From positions 1 through 64,000 of the forward strand of contig NZ_JPRD01000049.1 in NCBI RefSeq assembly GCF_000817815.1: a stretch of 64,000 nucleotides of DNA, in the 5' to 3' direction. The notes beneath the pieces are model-generated. The model saw only the letters and a list, made by a program, of their open reading frames with translations, was not told the origin of the DNA and did no database searches. This DNA is from Vibrio owensii CAIM 1854 = LMG 25443 (GTDB lineage Bacteria > Pseudomonadota > Gammaproteobacteria > Enterobacterales > Vibrionaceae). The position numbers and the translations under genes were made by a program. This document shows, in pieces, positions 35,067 to 43,087 of this stretch. Position 1 is the stretch's first letter, and each line of letters starts with the position of its first letter.

Positions 35067-35381
35067 TTATTTTTTGCCGCTAGTTTGCTTGTCTTCTTCA
35101 GTCAGTTCGCGGATACGACGGCTGATGTCACGACGTGCTTTAGAGATTTCTGCACTCTTGATGATGTGATCGTCAACGCGGTCTTCGTAATCTGCTTTCA
35201 TGTTTTTGATGATTGCTAGGATTTCATCGTGAGTCATTTCTGGCTTGATGTAGTCTAGTAGGTTTTCTAGTAGATCTACACGTTTACGGTTGTCACGAAC
35301 TTTTTTCTCGTTATCAAGCAGCTCACGTTTTAGTTTGTTTTTACGACGAGCTTGGTTCACGATTTCAAATACGCTACTCAT
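35067..35381 (-). CDS. yeeX: DUF496 (YeeX) family protein
   Basis: 104 residues, cytoplasmic, almost entirely charged and helical (KRELLDNEKKVRDNRKRVDL, then LENLLDYIKPEMTHDEILAI). Matches the UPF0265/DUF496 family of gamma-proteobacteria by length and sequence; E. coli YeeX is one member. The molecular role is unknown; the pattern suggests a coiled coil or nucleic-acid-binding protein. GGGAACC precedes the ATG. Single gene with its own terminator. Confidence 0.92.
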   Translation of the reverse strand: MSSVFEIVNQARRKNKLKRELLDNEKKVRDNRKRVDLLENLLDYIKPEMTHDEILAIIKNMKADYEDRVDDHIIKSAEISKARRDISRRIRELTEEDKQTSGKK

Positions 35382-35607
35382 GGTTCCCTTTCCTAATTTG
35401 TGAATATCTGACTCGATTAAAGCACAACATCTCGTGGCATAACAGTCTTTAGATCAAACGTCATGCTGGGTTGAGCATTTATCCATCAATTCTGATGAGC
35501 TATTAACAATCGAGTGTTAAAAGCGTGAATGTTGCTCACTTGAACGCAGGGACTCGTTGTCATGGTGATGCCTTCGCTATATTATCAGCGTCATTCAATA
35601 CAAAAAT

Positions 35608-35823
35608 ATGAAGCTCGAAATGAACTCTGGGACTATTGCGGAGCAAGTTGAAAGCCAAGATGTCGAAACCCAAAACGACTCTCTGGCGGCCAAGCTCAAA
35701 GCATCCTATGTTGCGGCGAGAACGCAACTTGAAATCACTGAAGTCGAACTCAATCGTTCGAAGATAATGATGATTGATGAGAATGGAAAAATGACCAAGG
35801 TGTCGATTCTCTCAGAGCATTAA
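35608..35823 (+). CDS. Small hypothetical protein, 71 residues
   Basis: Acidic and probably helical, with no membrane segment; the C-terminal half (KMTKVSILSEH after MMIDENGK) could be a small beta hairpin. I do not recognise a family. An ATG four codons downstream is equally possible; neither has a convincing ribosome-binding site. It stands alone between yeeX and yceH, and a weak inverted repeat (ACCT ... AGGT) lies just after the stop. Probably real on codon appearance, but uncertain. Confidence 0.5.
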   Translation: MKLEMNSGTIAEQVESQDVETQNDSLAAKLKASYVAARTQLEITEVELNRSKIMMIDENGKMTKVSILSEH

Positions 35824-35916
35824 GACCTAACCCGATTCGCAAAGGGTGTCAGGTCCATGCACTATGCTTTAGCCTGATACCCAAATTCAAATGCAACAAT
35901 AATAAGGAAATGCATT

Positions 35917-36570
35917 ATGAAAGTTGAGCTAACGGCAATTGAAGCACGAGTAATTGGCTGCTTAATCGAAAAAGAAGTGACCACCCCCGACCAATACCCT
36001 CTAAGCCTTAACGCGCTGACTAACGCATGTAACCAAAAAAGTAACCGCGAACCAGTAATGTCGCTATCCGAAGCCGATGTTCTGGATGCGGTTGATGCGC
36101 TAATTGAACGCCGTCTAGTCAGCGACGAAAGTGGTTTTAACAGCCGCGTGAGCAAATACCAACACCGATTCTGCAATACTGAGTTTGGCGATCTAAAACT
36201 GACGGAACAAGAAAAGGGCATCGTATGCTGCATGTTGCTTCGTGGTGCGCAAACTCCAGGTGAAATCCGCACTCGTACTAATCGTCTAGCTACTTTCAAT
36301 GATGTAAAAGAAGTCGAAAACGTACTTGAGCATCTAGCAAGTGATGAGAAAGGCCCGCTTGTGGTTAAACTTCCTCGTGAAGCTGGCAAACGTGAGTCAC
36401 GCTACATGCACCTATTCTGTGGTGAAGTGGATGTGAGTGAGTTAGCAGTAGCAAGTGCAGCCCCTTCTTCTGCGGGTTCTGAGCGTATTGCTCAATTAGA
36501 ACAAGAAGTCGCGGAACTTCGTGAAGAGCTTGCAGCGCTAAAAGAGCAGGTTGAATCTCTACTTTCATGA
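35917..36570 (+). CDS. yceH: YceH family protein (DUF480)
   Basis: 217 residues. Two tandem winged-helix-like units: the first has IEARVIGCLIEKEVTTPDQY and LNALTNACNQKSNREPVM, the second GIVCCMLLRGAQTPGEIRTR, both typical of UPF0502/YceH. The C-terminal ~35 residues form a coiled coil (IAQLEQEVAELREELAALKE). The biochemical role is unknown; the fold suggests DNA or protein binding. AAGGAAATG precedes the ATG. Its last 4 nt overlap the GIY-YIG gene. Confidence 0.93.
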   Translation: MKVELTAIEARVIGCLIEKEVTTPDQYPLSLNALTNACNQKSNREPVMSLSEADVLDAVDALIERRLVSDESGFNSRVSKYQHRFCNTEFGDLKLTEQEKGIVCCMLLRGAQTPGEIRTRTNRLATFNDVKEVENVLEHLASDEKGPLVVKLPREAGKRESRYMHLFCGEVDVSELAVASAAPSSAGSERIAQLEQEVAELREELAALKEQVESLLS

Positions 36571-36881
36571 GTGAGACTGCCGAGCAGAATTGGAGCGTCT
36601 ACCTGATTCGTAATAACCGCAATGCATTGTATTGCGGTGTGACGAACAATGTTGAGCGACGCTTCAAGCAGCACGAGAGTGGGAAAGGCGCGAAAGCCTT
36701 AAAAGGAAAAGGGCCACTAACGTTAGAGTGGTCCTGTTCTTTTGAGAACAAAAGCATGGCAATGAAGGCTGAATATTTCATCAAGCAGCTTACCAAGACG
36801 AAGAAAGAACTGTTGGTGCAAAAAAGCGCGGATATTCAGGTAGGTGAAGACCAATTGCTTGCATTTCAAACGCGTAAATAA
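36567..36881 (+). CDS. GIY-YIG domain nuclease-like protein (YhbQ-like)
   Basis: 104 residues: a single GIY-YIG domain with VYLIRNNRNALYCGVTNNVERRFKQHESG (the YIG half is YCG here), the catalytic Arg in RRFKQH, and EYFIKQLTKTKKE with the conserved Glu. Same size as E. coli YhbQ. Its overlap with yceH (ATGA) implies coupled translation. The substrate is unknown; members are proposed structure-specific endonucleases. Confidence 0.9.
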   Translation: MSETAEQNWSVYLIRNNRNALYCGVTNNVERRFKQHESGKGAKALKGKGPLTLEWSCSFENKSMAMKAEYFIKQLTKTKKELLVQKSADIQVGEDQLLAFQTRK

Positions 36882-37242
36882 CAACGCTAAGAGATCATCC
36901 AGTTGCTTGATAGGCGTTTGAGTTAAATCTAGCAAGTACAACCCTCAATCGGTCAAAAAGTGCAAAATTGTGCAGCTAGTTCAACGTTTGTCCTCTAAAT
37001 TAATACCTAATTATGTCAAAAAATAAACCGCCTTCAAATGGCGGTTTATTTTTGGCGCTTGTGGGTATCATTTCGGGCGCTTGTACCACATAATACGTTG
37101 ATGTCCGTTCGGCTTTATATCAAAAATATTTATATAGAAACGGACAATTTATGGAAGATGAAATTAATAGGGTAAAGGATGACTCGGCTAGGTAATAAAA
37201 TAGAGCAGCTCCATGCTCCATAAAAAACTAAATGAGCAACAA
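36882..37242. other. Intergenic region upstream of luxP
   Basis: No gene seen. It carries the terminator of the yceH unit at 37018-37053 and the luxP promoter region beyond it. A run near 37110-37150 is AT-rich. No known operator was recognised. Confidence 0.55.
37018..37053 (+). terminator. Terminator after the GIY-YIG gene
   Basis: AAACCGCC, TTCAAAT loop, GGCGGTTT, then ATTTTT. About 140 nt after the stop codon. Confidence 0.85.
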
Positions 37243-38340
37243 ATGAATAAAGCGTTACTATTTTCCTTAATTTCTATGGTGAGTTTTTCTCCAGTTACCC
37301 ACTCCACTCAAGTGTTGAATGGGTACTGGGCATATCAAGAATTCTTAGATGAATTTCCTGAGCAGAGAAAACTGACCAATGCGTTGGCGGAAGCCGTTCG
37401 AGAGCGTCCTGTTCCGCTTTCTAAAGCCAAAAAGCGTCCACTCAAAATATCGGTTGTTTATCCAGGGCAACAAGTGTCCGATTATTGGGTAAGAAACATC
37501 GCTGCATTTGAAAAAAGATTAGACAAGTTGAATATCAACTATCAAATCAACCAAGTATTTACACGACCAAATGCCGATATTAAGCAACAGAGCTTGTCAT
37601 TAATGGAGGCGCTGAAGAGCAAATCCGATTATTTGATTTTCACGCTTGATACAACAAGACACCGTAAATTTGTTGAGCACGTATTAGATTCCACCAACAC
37701 CAAATTAATCTTACAAAATATCACCACGCCAGTGCGTGAATGGGATAAACATCAGCCATTTTTATATGTTGGGTTTGACCACGCAGAAGGCAGTCGTGAA
37801 CTCGCAACAGAATTCGGAAAGTACTTCCCAAAACACACATATTACAGTGTGCTTTACTTTTCTGAAGGGTACATTAGCGACGTAAGAGGTGACACTTTCA
37901 TTCACCAAGTTAACCGTGACAATAACTTTGAGCTACAATCAGCGTACTACACGAAAGCAACCAAGCAATCCGGCTATGAGGCCGCGAAGGCGAGTTTAGC
38001 GAAACACCCAGACGTTGACTTTATTTATGCGTGTTCGACCGATGTGGCTTTAGGCGCTGTTGATGCATTGGCTGAGTTGGGTCGTGACGACATTATGGTT
38101 AATGGATGGGGTGGAGGCTCTGCTGAGCTAGACGCTATTCAAAAAGGCGATTTAGACATTACCGTCATGCGTATGAATGACGATACTGGCATCGCCATGG
38201 CAGAAGCCATTAAGTGGGACTTGGAAGGAAAGCCAGTGCCAACCGTATACTCCGGTGACTTTGAAATTGTCACAAAGGCGGATTCACCGGAACGAATCGA
38301 AGCGCTTAAAAAGCGTGCATTTAGATATTCAGATAATTGA
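37243..38340 (+). CDS. luxP: Autoinducer-2 periplasmic binding protein LuxP
   Basis: 365 residues, the known LuxP length, with a signal peptide (MNKALLFSLISMVSFSPVTH). Almost the whole mature sequence reads like V. harveyi LuxP: VLNGYWAYQEFLDEFPEQRK, PLKISVVYPGQQVSDYWVRN, DTTRHRKFVEH, CSTDVALGAVDALAELGRDD, NGWGGGSAELDAIQKGDL. It binds the borated form of AI-2 and docks on LuxQ. The longest frame begins 10 codons earlier; the second ATG matches the family start. It ends within the first codon of luxQ. It seems fully functional, though its partner is not. Confidence 0.97.
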   Translation: MNKALLFSLISMVSFSPVTHSTQVLNGYWAYQEFLDEFPEQRKLTNALAEAVRERPVPLSKAKKRPLKISVVYPGQQVSDYWVRNIAAFEKRLDKLNINYQINQVFTRPNADIKQQSLSLMEALKSKSDYLIFTLDTTRHRKFVEHVLDSTNTKLILQNITTPVREWDKHQPFLYVGFDHAEGSRELATEFGKYFPKHTYYSVLYFSEGYISDVRGDTFIHQVNRDNNFELQSAYYTKATKQSGYEAAKASLAKHPDVDFIYACSTDVALGAVDALAELGRDDIMVNGWGGGSAELDAIQKGDLDITVMRMNDDTGIAMAEAIKWDLEGKPVPTVYSGDFEIVTKADSPERIEALKKRAFRYSDN

Positions 38341-39512
38341 TGACGACAACGCGATCAAACATAAAAAAGCGTCGCTCTCTGGCGACGCTCATTACAAAGA
38401 TCATCATCCTTGTTCTTGCTCCGATCATTCTAGGGATTTTCATTCAGAGCTACTACTTCTCCAAGCAGATAATCTGGCAAGAAGTAGACAGGACGAAGCA
38501 ACAAACCTCTGCACTGATCCACAATATATTTGATAGCCACTTTGCGGCGATTCAAATACATCATGACAGCAATTCCAAAAGTGAAGTGATTCGTGACTTT
38601 TACACCAGTCGAAATACGGATGCGCTCAACTTCTTCTTCCTCAGCATCGACCAGAGTGACCCGTCACATACACCAGAATTTCGCTTTCTGACCGATCACA
38701 AAGGCATTATTTGGGACGATGGCAATGCACACTTCTATGGTGTGAATGACCTGATTCTGGATAGCCTTGCGAATCGAGTGACCTTTAGCAACAACTGGTA
38801 CTACGTGAATGTGATGACTTCCATTGGGTCAAGGCACATGCTGATTCGTCGAGTTCCTGTATTAGACCCACCAACTGGCGAGGTGCTTGGCTTTTCGTTC
38901 AATGCCGTTGTGTTGGACAACAACTTTGCGTTGATGGAAAAACTCAAGAGTGAGAGTAACGTCGATAACGTCGTCTTGATTGCCAATAACGTGCCTCTGG
39001 CTAACTCTTTGATTGGTGATGAGCCTTATGATGTGGTGGATGTCCTTCACCGTAAAGCTTCAGACAGAAGACTTGATAAGCTGTTGGTGATTGAAACGCC
39101 AATTGAAGTGAATGCTGTGACGACCGAGCTTTACCTGCTGACGGTACAAGATAACCAGAGCGTCGTGACGTTACAGATCCAACACATTTTGGCCATGCTC
39201 GCTTCTATCATCGGTATGATCATGATTGCGCTCATGACCAAAGAATGGATTGAAAGCAAAGTGGCGGCTCAGTTGGAGTCTTTGATGTCCTATACCCGCT
39301 CTGCGCGAGAGGAGAAGGGGTTTGAACGATTTGGTGGCTCGGATATCGAAGAGTTTGATCACATAGGCTCAACCCTAGAAAGTACCTTTGAAGAGCTAGA
39401 AGCTCAGAAAAAGTCGTTCCGAGACCTGTTTAATTTTGCGCTATCGCCAATCATGGTTTGGTCTGAAGAAAGCATCTTGATTCAAATGAACCCAGCAGCG
39501 CGCACCAAGTGA
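38340..39512 (+). pseudogene. luxQ: luxQ, truncated: sensor half only
   Basis: 390 codons of a gene that should encode ~860. Kept: N-terminal membrane helix, the double-PAS periplasmic domain that binds LuxP, second membrane helix (TLQIQHILAMLASIIGMIMI), HAMP, and the start of the cytoplasmic PAS (FRDLFNFALSPIMVWSEES). LuxQ-like sequence runs to MNPAAR (residue 388), then two foreign codons and a stop. Lost: the histidine kinase core and receiver. No luxQ sequence follows in any frame; the next DNA belongs to an EamA transporter on the other strand. It is therefore a deletion and not a frameshift. The ATG overlaps the luxP stop by 1 nt. Confidence 0.93.
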
Positions 39513-39831
39513 GACTATCAGGTTGTTCGTTACAGACAGGGATCGCTAATAATGTTGCTAATACGGGCGCAAAGTGCATCGCTGTACCAGCGACAAGGAG
39601 ATAAGGCAGACCGCTACCCACAACGATACCCAGTAAGTATTTGCTCGGTACAGCACGGATGTTATCCATAGACTTTAGAACGAATGGTAGCAGCACAATG
39701 GCAGGGATAAGAAAGCGCGCTAACGCAATGTCGGCGGGTAGGAGGTTTGATATCGCGCCTCCGCGTAGTGAGAGAAAAAAGCCTGACCAAAGAAATAACG
39801 TTGTGATGATTGCGGCGTATCCAAGTGCCAT
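39451..39831 (-). pseudogene. EamA-family transporter, truncated at the luxQ junction
   Basis: 126 codons of a gene that is normally ~290-300. The N-terminal EamA half is recognisable (LWSGFFLSLRGGAISNLLPA, DIALARFLIPAIVLLPFVLK, GSGLPYLLVAGTAMHFAPV). EamA-like sequence continues to LTWCALLG; the last residues (SFESRCFLQTKP) are the reverse strand of luxQ. The stretch between MHFAPV and ATLLAIPV looks about a dozen residues shorter than usual, so a small internal deletion is possible. Six or more membrane helices are lost; it is probably nonfunctional. It is divergent from an Lrp-type regulator, its likely former controller. Confidence 0.85.
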
Positions 39832-39980
39832 AAGGCGTTCCGTGCGTTTGTAAATAATGTGTTAATTATCGAATGAAAGTGACGCTCAATGGTGGCAAAA
39901 TATGACCGAATATAATTAGAACTTAGCGATTTTAATCTTAGAATGAATATTGTTTGGTGAAATTTGGCAGGGAGGGCGTA

Positions 39981-40436
39981 ATGGATAAAATTGATCGACT
40001 GTTATTGGATTTGATCCAACAAGACGCCACAATGACGGCAAGCGAGCTCGCGGATAAGGTTGGGCTTTCTGCTTCGCCTTGCGCGCGAAGAATAAAACGC
40101 TTAGAGCAAGAGGGCGTGATCAGTGGTTACCGAGCAATGATTTCTCGCGAACAAGCAGGTATTGCGATGACAGTGTTCGTAGAAGTCAGTCTAAACAACC
40201 ATCAAGCGACCTCTATTGATGATTTTGAGCAAGCGATTAGCGATATGGAAGAGGTGATTTCATGTCATGTAGTTTCTGGCGCTTATGATTACTTGTTAGA
40301 GGTCGTGAGTAAAGATCTCACTGGGTACGAAGCTTTCACGCGTAAACTACAACGACTTGAAAACGTCAAAGACATCCATACGCATCTGGCCATCCGCCAA
40401 GTGAAGGGTAATGGTAACCTGCCAATTTACTCATAA
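39981..40436 (+). CDS. Lrp/AsnC-family regulator
   Basis: 151 residues with the usual helix-turn-helix (LLLDLIQQDATMTASELADK, then VGLSASPCARRIKRLEQEGV) and RAM domain (VVSGAYDYLLEVVSKDLTGY). A GGAGG sits 5 nt before the ATG at 39981; the longer frame starting nine codons upstream lacks one. It is divergent from the truncated EamA gene, an arrangement often seen for a regulator and its exporter, so it may have lost its target. Confidence 0.92.
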   Translation: MDKIDRLLLDLIQQDATMTASELADKVGLSASPCARRIKRLEQEGVISGYRAMISREQAGIAMTVFVEVSLNNHQATSIDDFEQAISDMEEVISCHVVSGAYDYLLEVVSKDLTGYEAFTRKLQRLENVKDIHTHLAIRQVKGNGNLPIYS

Positions 40437-40480
40437 ATACGGCGATTCACGGCTAACCCATACAAAGGTAAAAAGGCATT

Positions 40481-41095
40481 ATGAAGTGGCTCGATAGATT
40501 ACGCATCGCACACTATCACCGCAAAAGACACAAGCAGTTTGGCGACGACAAAGCCAGAACACTTGGTTGGCAAGACACTTTTAGCCAAATCACGCGCTTT
40601 GAAGCTCTATGCCGGGATCTAGAGTTAGATGGTAAAAGCGTTCTCGATATTGGTTGTGGTTATGGAGACTTATTGACCTTCATCGAACAAAAGGGCAGCA
40701 GCCCAAGCCTTTATGTTGGCATCGATCAGCAAAAACAGTTTGTCGCGGAGTCTCGCAAGCGCAGTTTCCGGACAAAGACTCAATTTATTCGTAGTGACTT
40801 TTCGAAATTGGTGTTGCCAAAGTCGGACTACGTGATTGCTTCGGGCTCATTGAATTACCAGTCCGCAAACCCGAATCATACAGTAGAGATGATAGAGAAG
40901 ATGTATCATGCGGCGAACATCGCATGTACGTTTAATCTTCTGGATGAGGCCAAATTACCGAGCATGAGATTACTAGAATCTCATAACAAAGAGGGCGTGT
41001 TGCGTTACTGCAAATTGTTGAGTGAGAGGAGTTATCTCATCGAGGGATATTCCGACCACGATTTCACGGTGGTGATGCCTAAGCTGAACAAATAG
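40481..41095 (+). CDS. Class I SAM-dependent methyltransferase
   Basis: 204 residues. The SAM motif I is clear (KSVLDIGCGYGDLLTFIEQK), followed by an acidic residue after strand 2 (LYVGIDQQKQFVAE) and motif IV-like SDYVIASGSLNYQ. The N-terminal ~40 residues are basic. The acceptor substrate is unknown. AAAGGTAAAAAGG is upstream of the ATG. The gene follows the Lrp gene by 44 nt and may be cotranscribed with it; a hairpin follows the stop. Confidence 0.86.
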   Translation: MKWLDRLRIAHYHRKRHKQFGDDKARTLGWQDTFSQITRFEALCRDLELDGKSVLDIGCGYGDLLTFIEQKGSSPSLYVGIDQQKQFVAESRKRSFRTKTQFIRSDFSKLVLPKSDYVIASGSLNYQSANPNHTVEMIEKMYHAANIACTFNLLDEAKLPSMRLLESHNKEGVLRYCKLLSERSYLIEGYSDHDFTVVMPKLNK

Positions 41096-41103
41096 CGCGC
41101 AAT

Positions 41104-41136
41104 AAAAAACGGAGCCAGTTTCCTGCCTCCGTTTGC
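41104..41136. terminator. Convergent terminator (methyltransferase / small ORF)
   Basis: AAACGGAG ... CTCCGTTT stem with a 12-nt loop; the T-run is stronger on the minus strand (GTTTTTTATT). Confidence 0.7.
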
Positions 41137-41151
41137 GTATTCTTTTAAGCC

Positions 41152-41406
41152 TTATTGGTATTTGTATTTTGAGATCTCACAGTTGCCTGTGTGTCTATCT
41201 ACCTTGAATGAGAACGCGGCTGAATGGTATTCCCTCCCATCGCTCCAAATTGTTTCTCCAAAGATTTTACAAAGGTCCAAATCACTGATTGAACCAAACT
41301 CTTTAACGTGCCTAACTACTGACAAAAACTTGGCTCTGGTAGCATTAGGACAATCCCTGTTACTTAAACGATTGATAACCATTGGTTTAGCATCATCTCC
41401 AGCCAA
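41152..41406 (-). CDS. Hypothetical protein, possibly 5'-incomplete
   Basis: 84 residues from a TTG start, with an unusually charged and polar sequence (KPMVINRLSNRDCPNATRAK, HVKEFGSISDLDLCKIFGET). There are three cysteines. I do not recognise a family. No ATG is available in frame; the frame is open for ~38 further codons upstream and there it reads as a hydrophobic helix (NNALLATSFWVIYPLTKF), so the real protein may be membrane-anchored with a start such as ATT, or the gene may have lost its 5' end. It has a good terminator. Confidence 0.45.
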   Translation of the reverse strand: MAGDDAKPMVINRLSNRDCPNATRAKFLSVVRHVKEFGSISDLDLCKIFGETIWSDGREYHSAAFSFKVDRHTGNCEISKYKYQ

Positions 41407-41557
41407 ATGTGACTTTATATTAAATTTTGTTAATGGGTAAATTACCCAAAAACTGGTCGCAAGTAAAGCGTTATTGTGACGTACATCTCTATTATTTGAC
41501 CTGTTTGTCTATTAATTGCTCAATTTTAAAAAGGGAACAATCCCAATATGAACAGAT

Positions 41558-42109
41558 TTAATCGGAAACATTTTTTGCGTAATTTATCACTTCGATTTCT
41601 TTACCGTATTGGTTAGCTAAGGTGAGATATTTACCCGCTAAAACGCGGAACTCTTCCTGCATCTCAAGGGTGTTGGTGAGATACCAGTTGGCGGAAATTT
41701 CATTCGATTTGGAGCCACCTTTCTGGCAGTAAAAAACAATACGTTTCCAATTCTCTGCGATGTTTTGTGAGTGGTGCATCAAGGCATTAATGGAACGCGA
41801 CATCTCAATAAACTCTTGTTGTTGCTCTTTGGACTCCAACAATTGCTTTTTCAACATGGTTTTATTGGAAGGGGTTCGCCAAAGATTGGTGAGCTCATCA
41901 ACTGAGAAGGTTTGCGAGAGCAACTGGTGCTCATTGTGCTCTCTCAACCTCTCATTAAACAAATTTGCATGCTCATTGTAGTTGGACTCTAAACGGTTGA
42001 ATTGGGTAAGATTGTCATTCCACGATGCGTGATCACATTGAAGATTTGCCAAAGCGGGAAAAGGCAGGAGTAACAATATCCAACTGAACTTGTTCATCAT
42101 TCTTTTCAT
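41558..42109 (-). CDS. Hypothetical periplasmic protein
   Basis: 183 residues from the ATG at 42109. A signal peptide is clear (MKRMMNKFSWILLLLPFPAL with cleavage after ALA). The mature part is helical and polar with cysteines at CDHASW and YCQKGGS. I do not recognise a family. The frame is open 25 codons further upstream, but that part is made of degenerate nucleotide repeats and lacks a ribosome-binding site. A divergent SH3-domain gene lies 165 bp away. Confidence 0.65.
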   Translation of the reverse strand: MKRMMNKFSWILLLLPFPALANLQCDHASWNDNLTQFNRLESNYNEHANLFNERLREHNEHQLLSQTFSVDELTNLWRTPSNKTMLKKQLLESKEQQQEFIEMSRSINALMHHSQNIAENWKRIVFYCQKGGSKSNEISANWYLTNTLEMQEEFRVLAGKYLTLANQYGKEIEVINYAKNVSD

Positions 42110-42195
42110 GCTTACGGCTTTCAGGTTCATTGTTTTGCAATGAATGGTTTTACGATTATTGGTTTTGAAATTATTTGTTTTCACGTTAATTGGTT
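42110..42195. repeat. Degenerate ~15-nt tandem repeats upstream of a periplasmic-protein gene
   Basis: On the plus strand four copies of a pattern like GGTTTTACGATTATT: GGTTTTACGATTATT, GGTTTTGAAATTATT, TGTTTTCACGTTAATT, GGTTTCG. They lie just upstream of the ATG at 42109 and are translated by the longest open frame as KTNN-type repeats. Two further weaker copies occur near 42120-42145. Confidence 0.5.
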
Positions 42196-42274
42196 TCGCG
42201 TCAGCTATGCATCTTCTATCAGTATAGTTAGTGTGGAAGCGTCTACTGCATAAGGAACAAAAAAGGAATTGAAC

Positions 42275-42943
42275 ATGAAGAAAGCCCTGATAGCGTTGGC
42301 CATTTTGCTTCTATTAGGCGGAGCAGGGGCCGGGTATTACTTTTTCTTTATGCAAAAAGACGAGCCAGTGGTTGAGCAAAAGCCAGAGCCTGAGCAACCA
42401 AGCGAGCCAGAAGAAAAGCCAAAGCCGATCATGGATCTCGAAGCTCCAGCACCGGAAATCACCGAATACTACGTGACTGAGCGACGCATTAACGTGTACA
42501 ACAAGCCGGAGCACCAAGCCTTAATCGTTGATACTCTCTACAAAGGTGAGAAAGTCTCTGTGCTTGAAAAAGCCGATGGTTGGTTCCGCCTATCAGATTA
42601 CATCGTGTATGAAGAGGGTGGGGAAGAAACCGCTGAGTGGGTCGATTCAAAAGGCTTGTCTGATGCAGAGCCAGTTATCAAAGAACAAGAGCGTTTGGAA
42701 ATCTTAGATGGCTACCTGCAAAAATCAGACGATTTAAAAACGCATTTGGACATGTTCCGCAACAAAACGCAGCAATTGCTTGATGATGAAACCTGTGACC
42801 CTAGTGATTTCGAAGAACTCGGTGGTTGGGTTCGCTCAGTTACCTATAAGAAGCGTAACGTGTACTTCATCTATTGTGGCGGGCTGGAACAAGAAAACAA
42901 AATCTACTTAGATGTGGATAAAGGCGAAATATTTTATCGATGA
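42275..42943 (+). CDS. Membrane-anchored protein with SH3-like domain
   Basis: 222 residues. One N-terminal helix (KKALIALAILLLLGGAGAGY), a Pro/Glu-rich linker (PEPEQPSEPEEKPKP) as in envelope-spanning proteins, then a bacterial SH3-like domain (VTERRINVYNKPEHQALIVD, GEKVSVLEKADGWFRL, TAEWVDSKGL), and a C-terminal region with cysteines DDETCDPSD and IYCGG. The function is unknown; it could bind the cell wall. AAAAGGAA precedes the ATG, and a TTG two codons earlier is less likely. A terminator lies about 95 nt downstream. Confidence 0.78.
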   Translation: MKKALIALAILLLLGGAGAGYYFFFMQKDEPVVEQKPEPEQPSEPEEKPKPIMDLEAPAPEITEYYVTERRINVYNKPEHQALIVDTLYKGEKVSVLEKADGWFRLSDYIVYEEGGEETAEWVDSKGLSDAEPVIKEQERLEILDGYLQKSDDLKTHLDMFRNKTQQLLDDETCDPSDFEELGGWVRSVTYKKRNVYFIYCGGLEQENKIYLDVDKGEIFYR

Positions 42944-43038
42944 ATATAGCCTCAACCCTTATGGCCATTGCTTTCCACGATTGAAAACAGAGATTTATAA
43001 CTTTTTAGTTGTTAAGTATAAGCAATAGGAATACTATC

Positions 43039-43073
43039 TCCGAGCTGAGTTGAAGAACTCGGCTCGTTTTGTT
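43039..43073 (+). terminator. Terminator before vemP
   Basis: CGAGC-T-GAGTT, GAAG loop, AACTC-G-GCTCG, then TTTTGTTTT. It ends the SH3-domain transcript about 15 nt before vemP, so vemP either starts inside or needs readthrough. Confidence 0.75.
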
Positions 43074-43087
43074 TTAAGTGAGCTATC

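Noticed and set aside
35862..36389. 175-codon minus-strand frame over yceH
   Set aside because: Antisense shadow, Ser/Arg-rich, no start signal.
38340..39512. luxQ stop as a simple frameshift or sequencing error
   Set aside because: No luxQ kinase or receiver sequence follows in any frame; the adjacent DNA is an EamA gene on the other strand.
39500..39570. Insertion sequence causing the luxQ truncation
   Set aside because: No terminal inverted repeats, transposase fragment or target duplication; the junction is explained by a short shared sequence.
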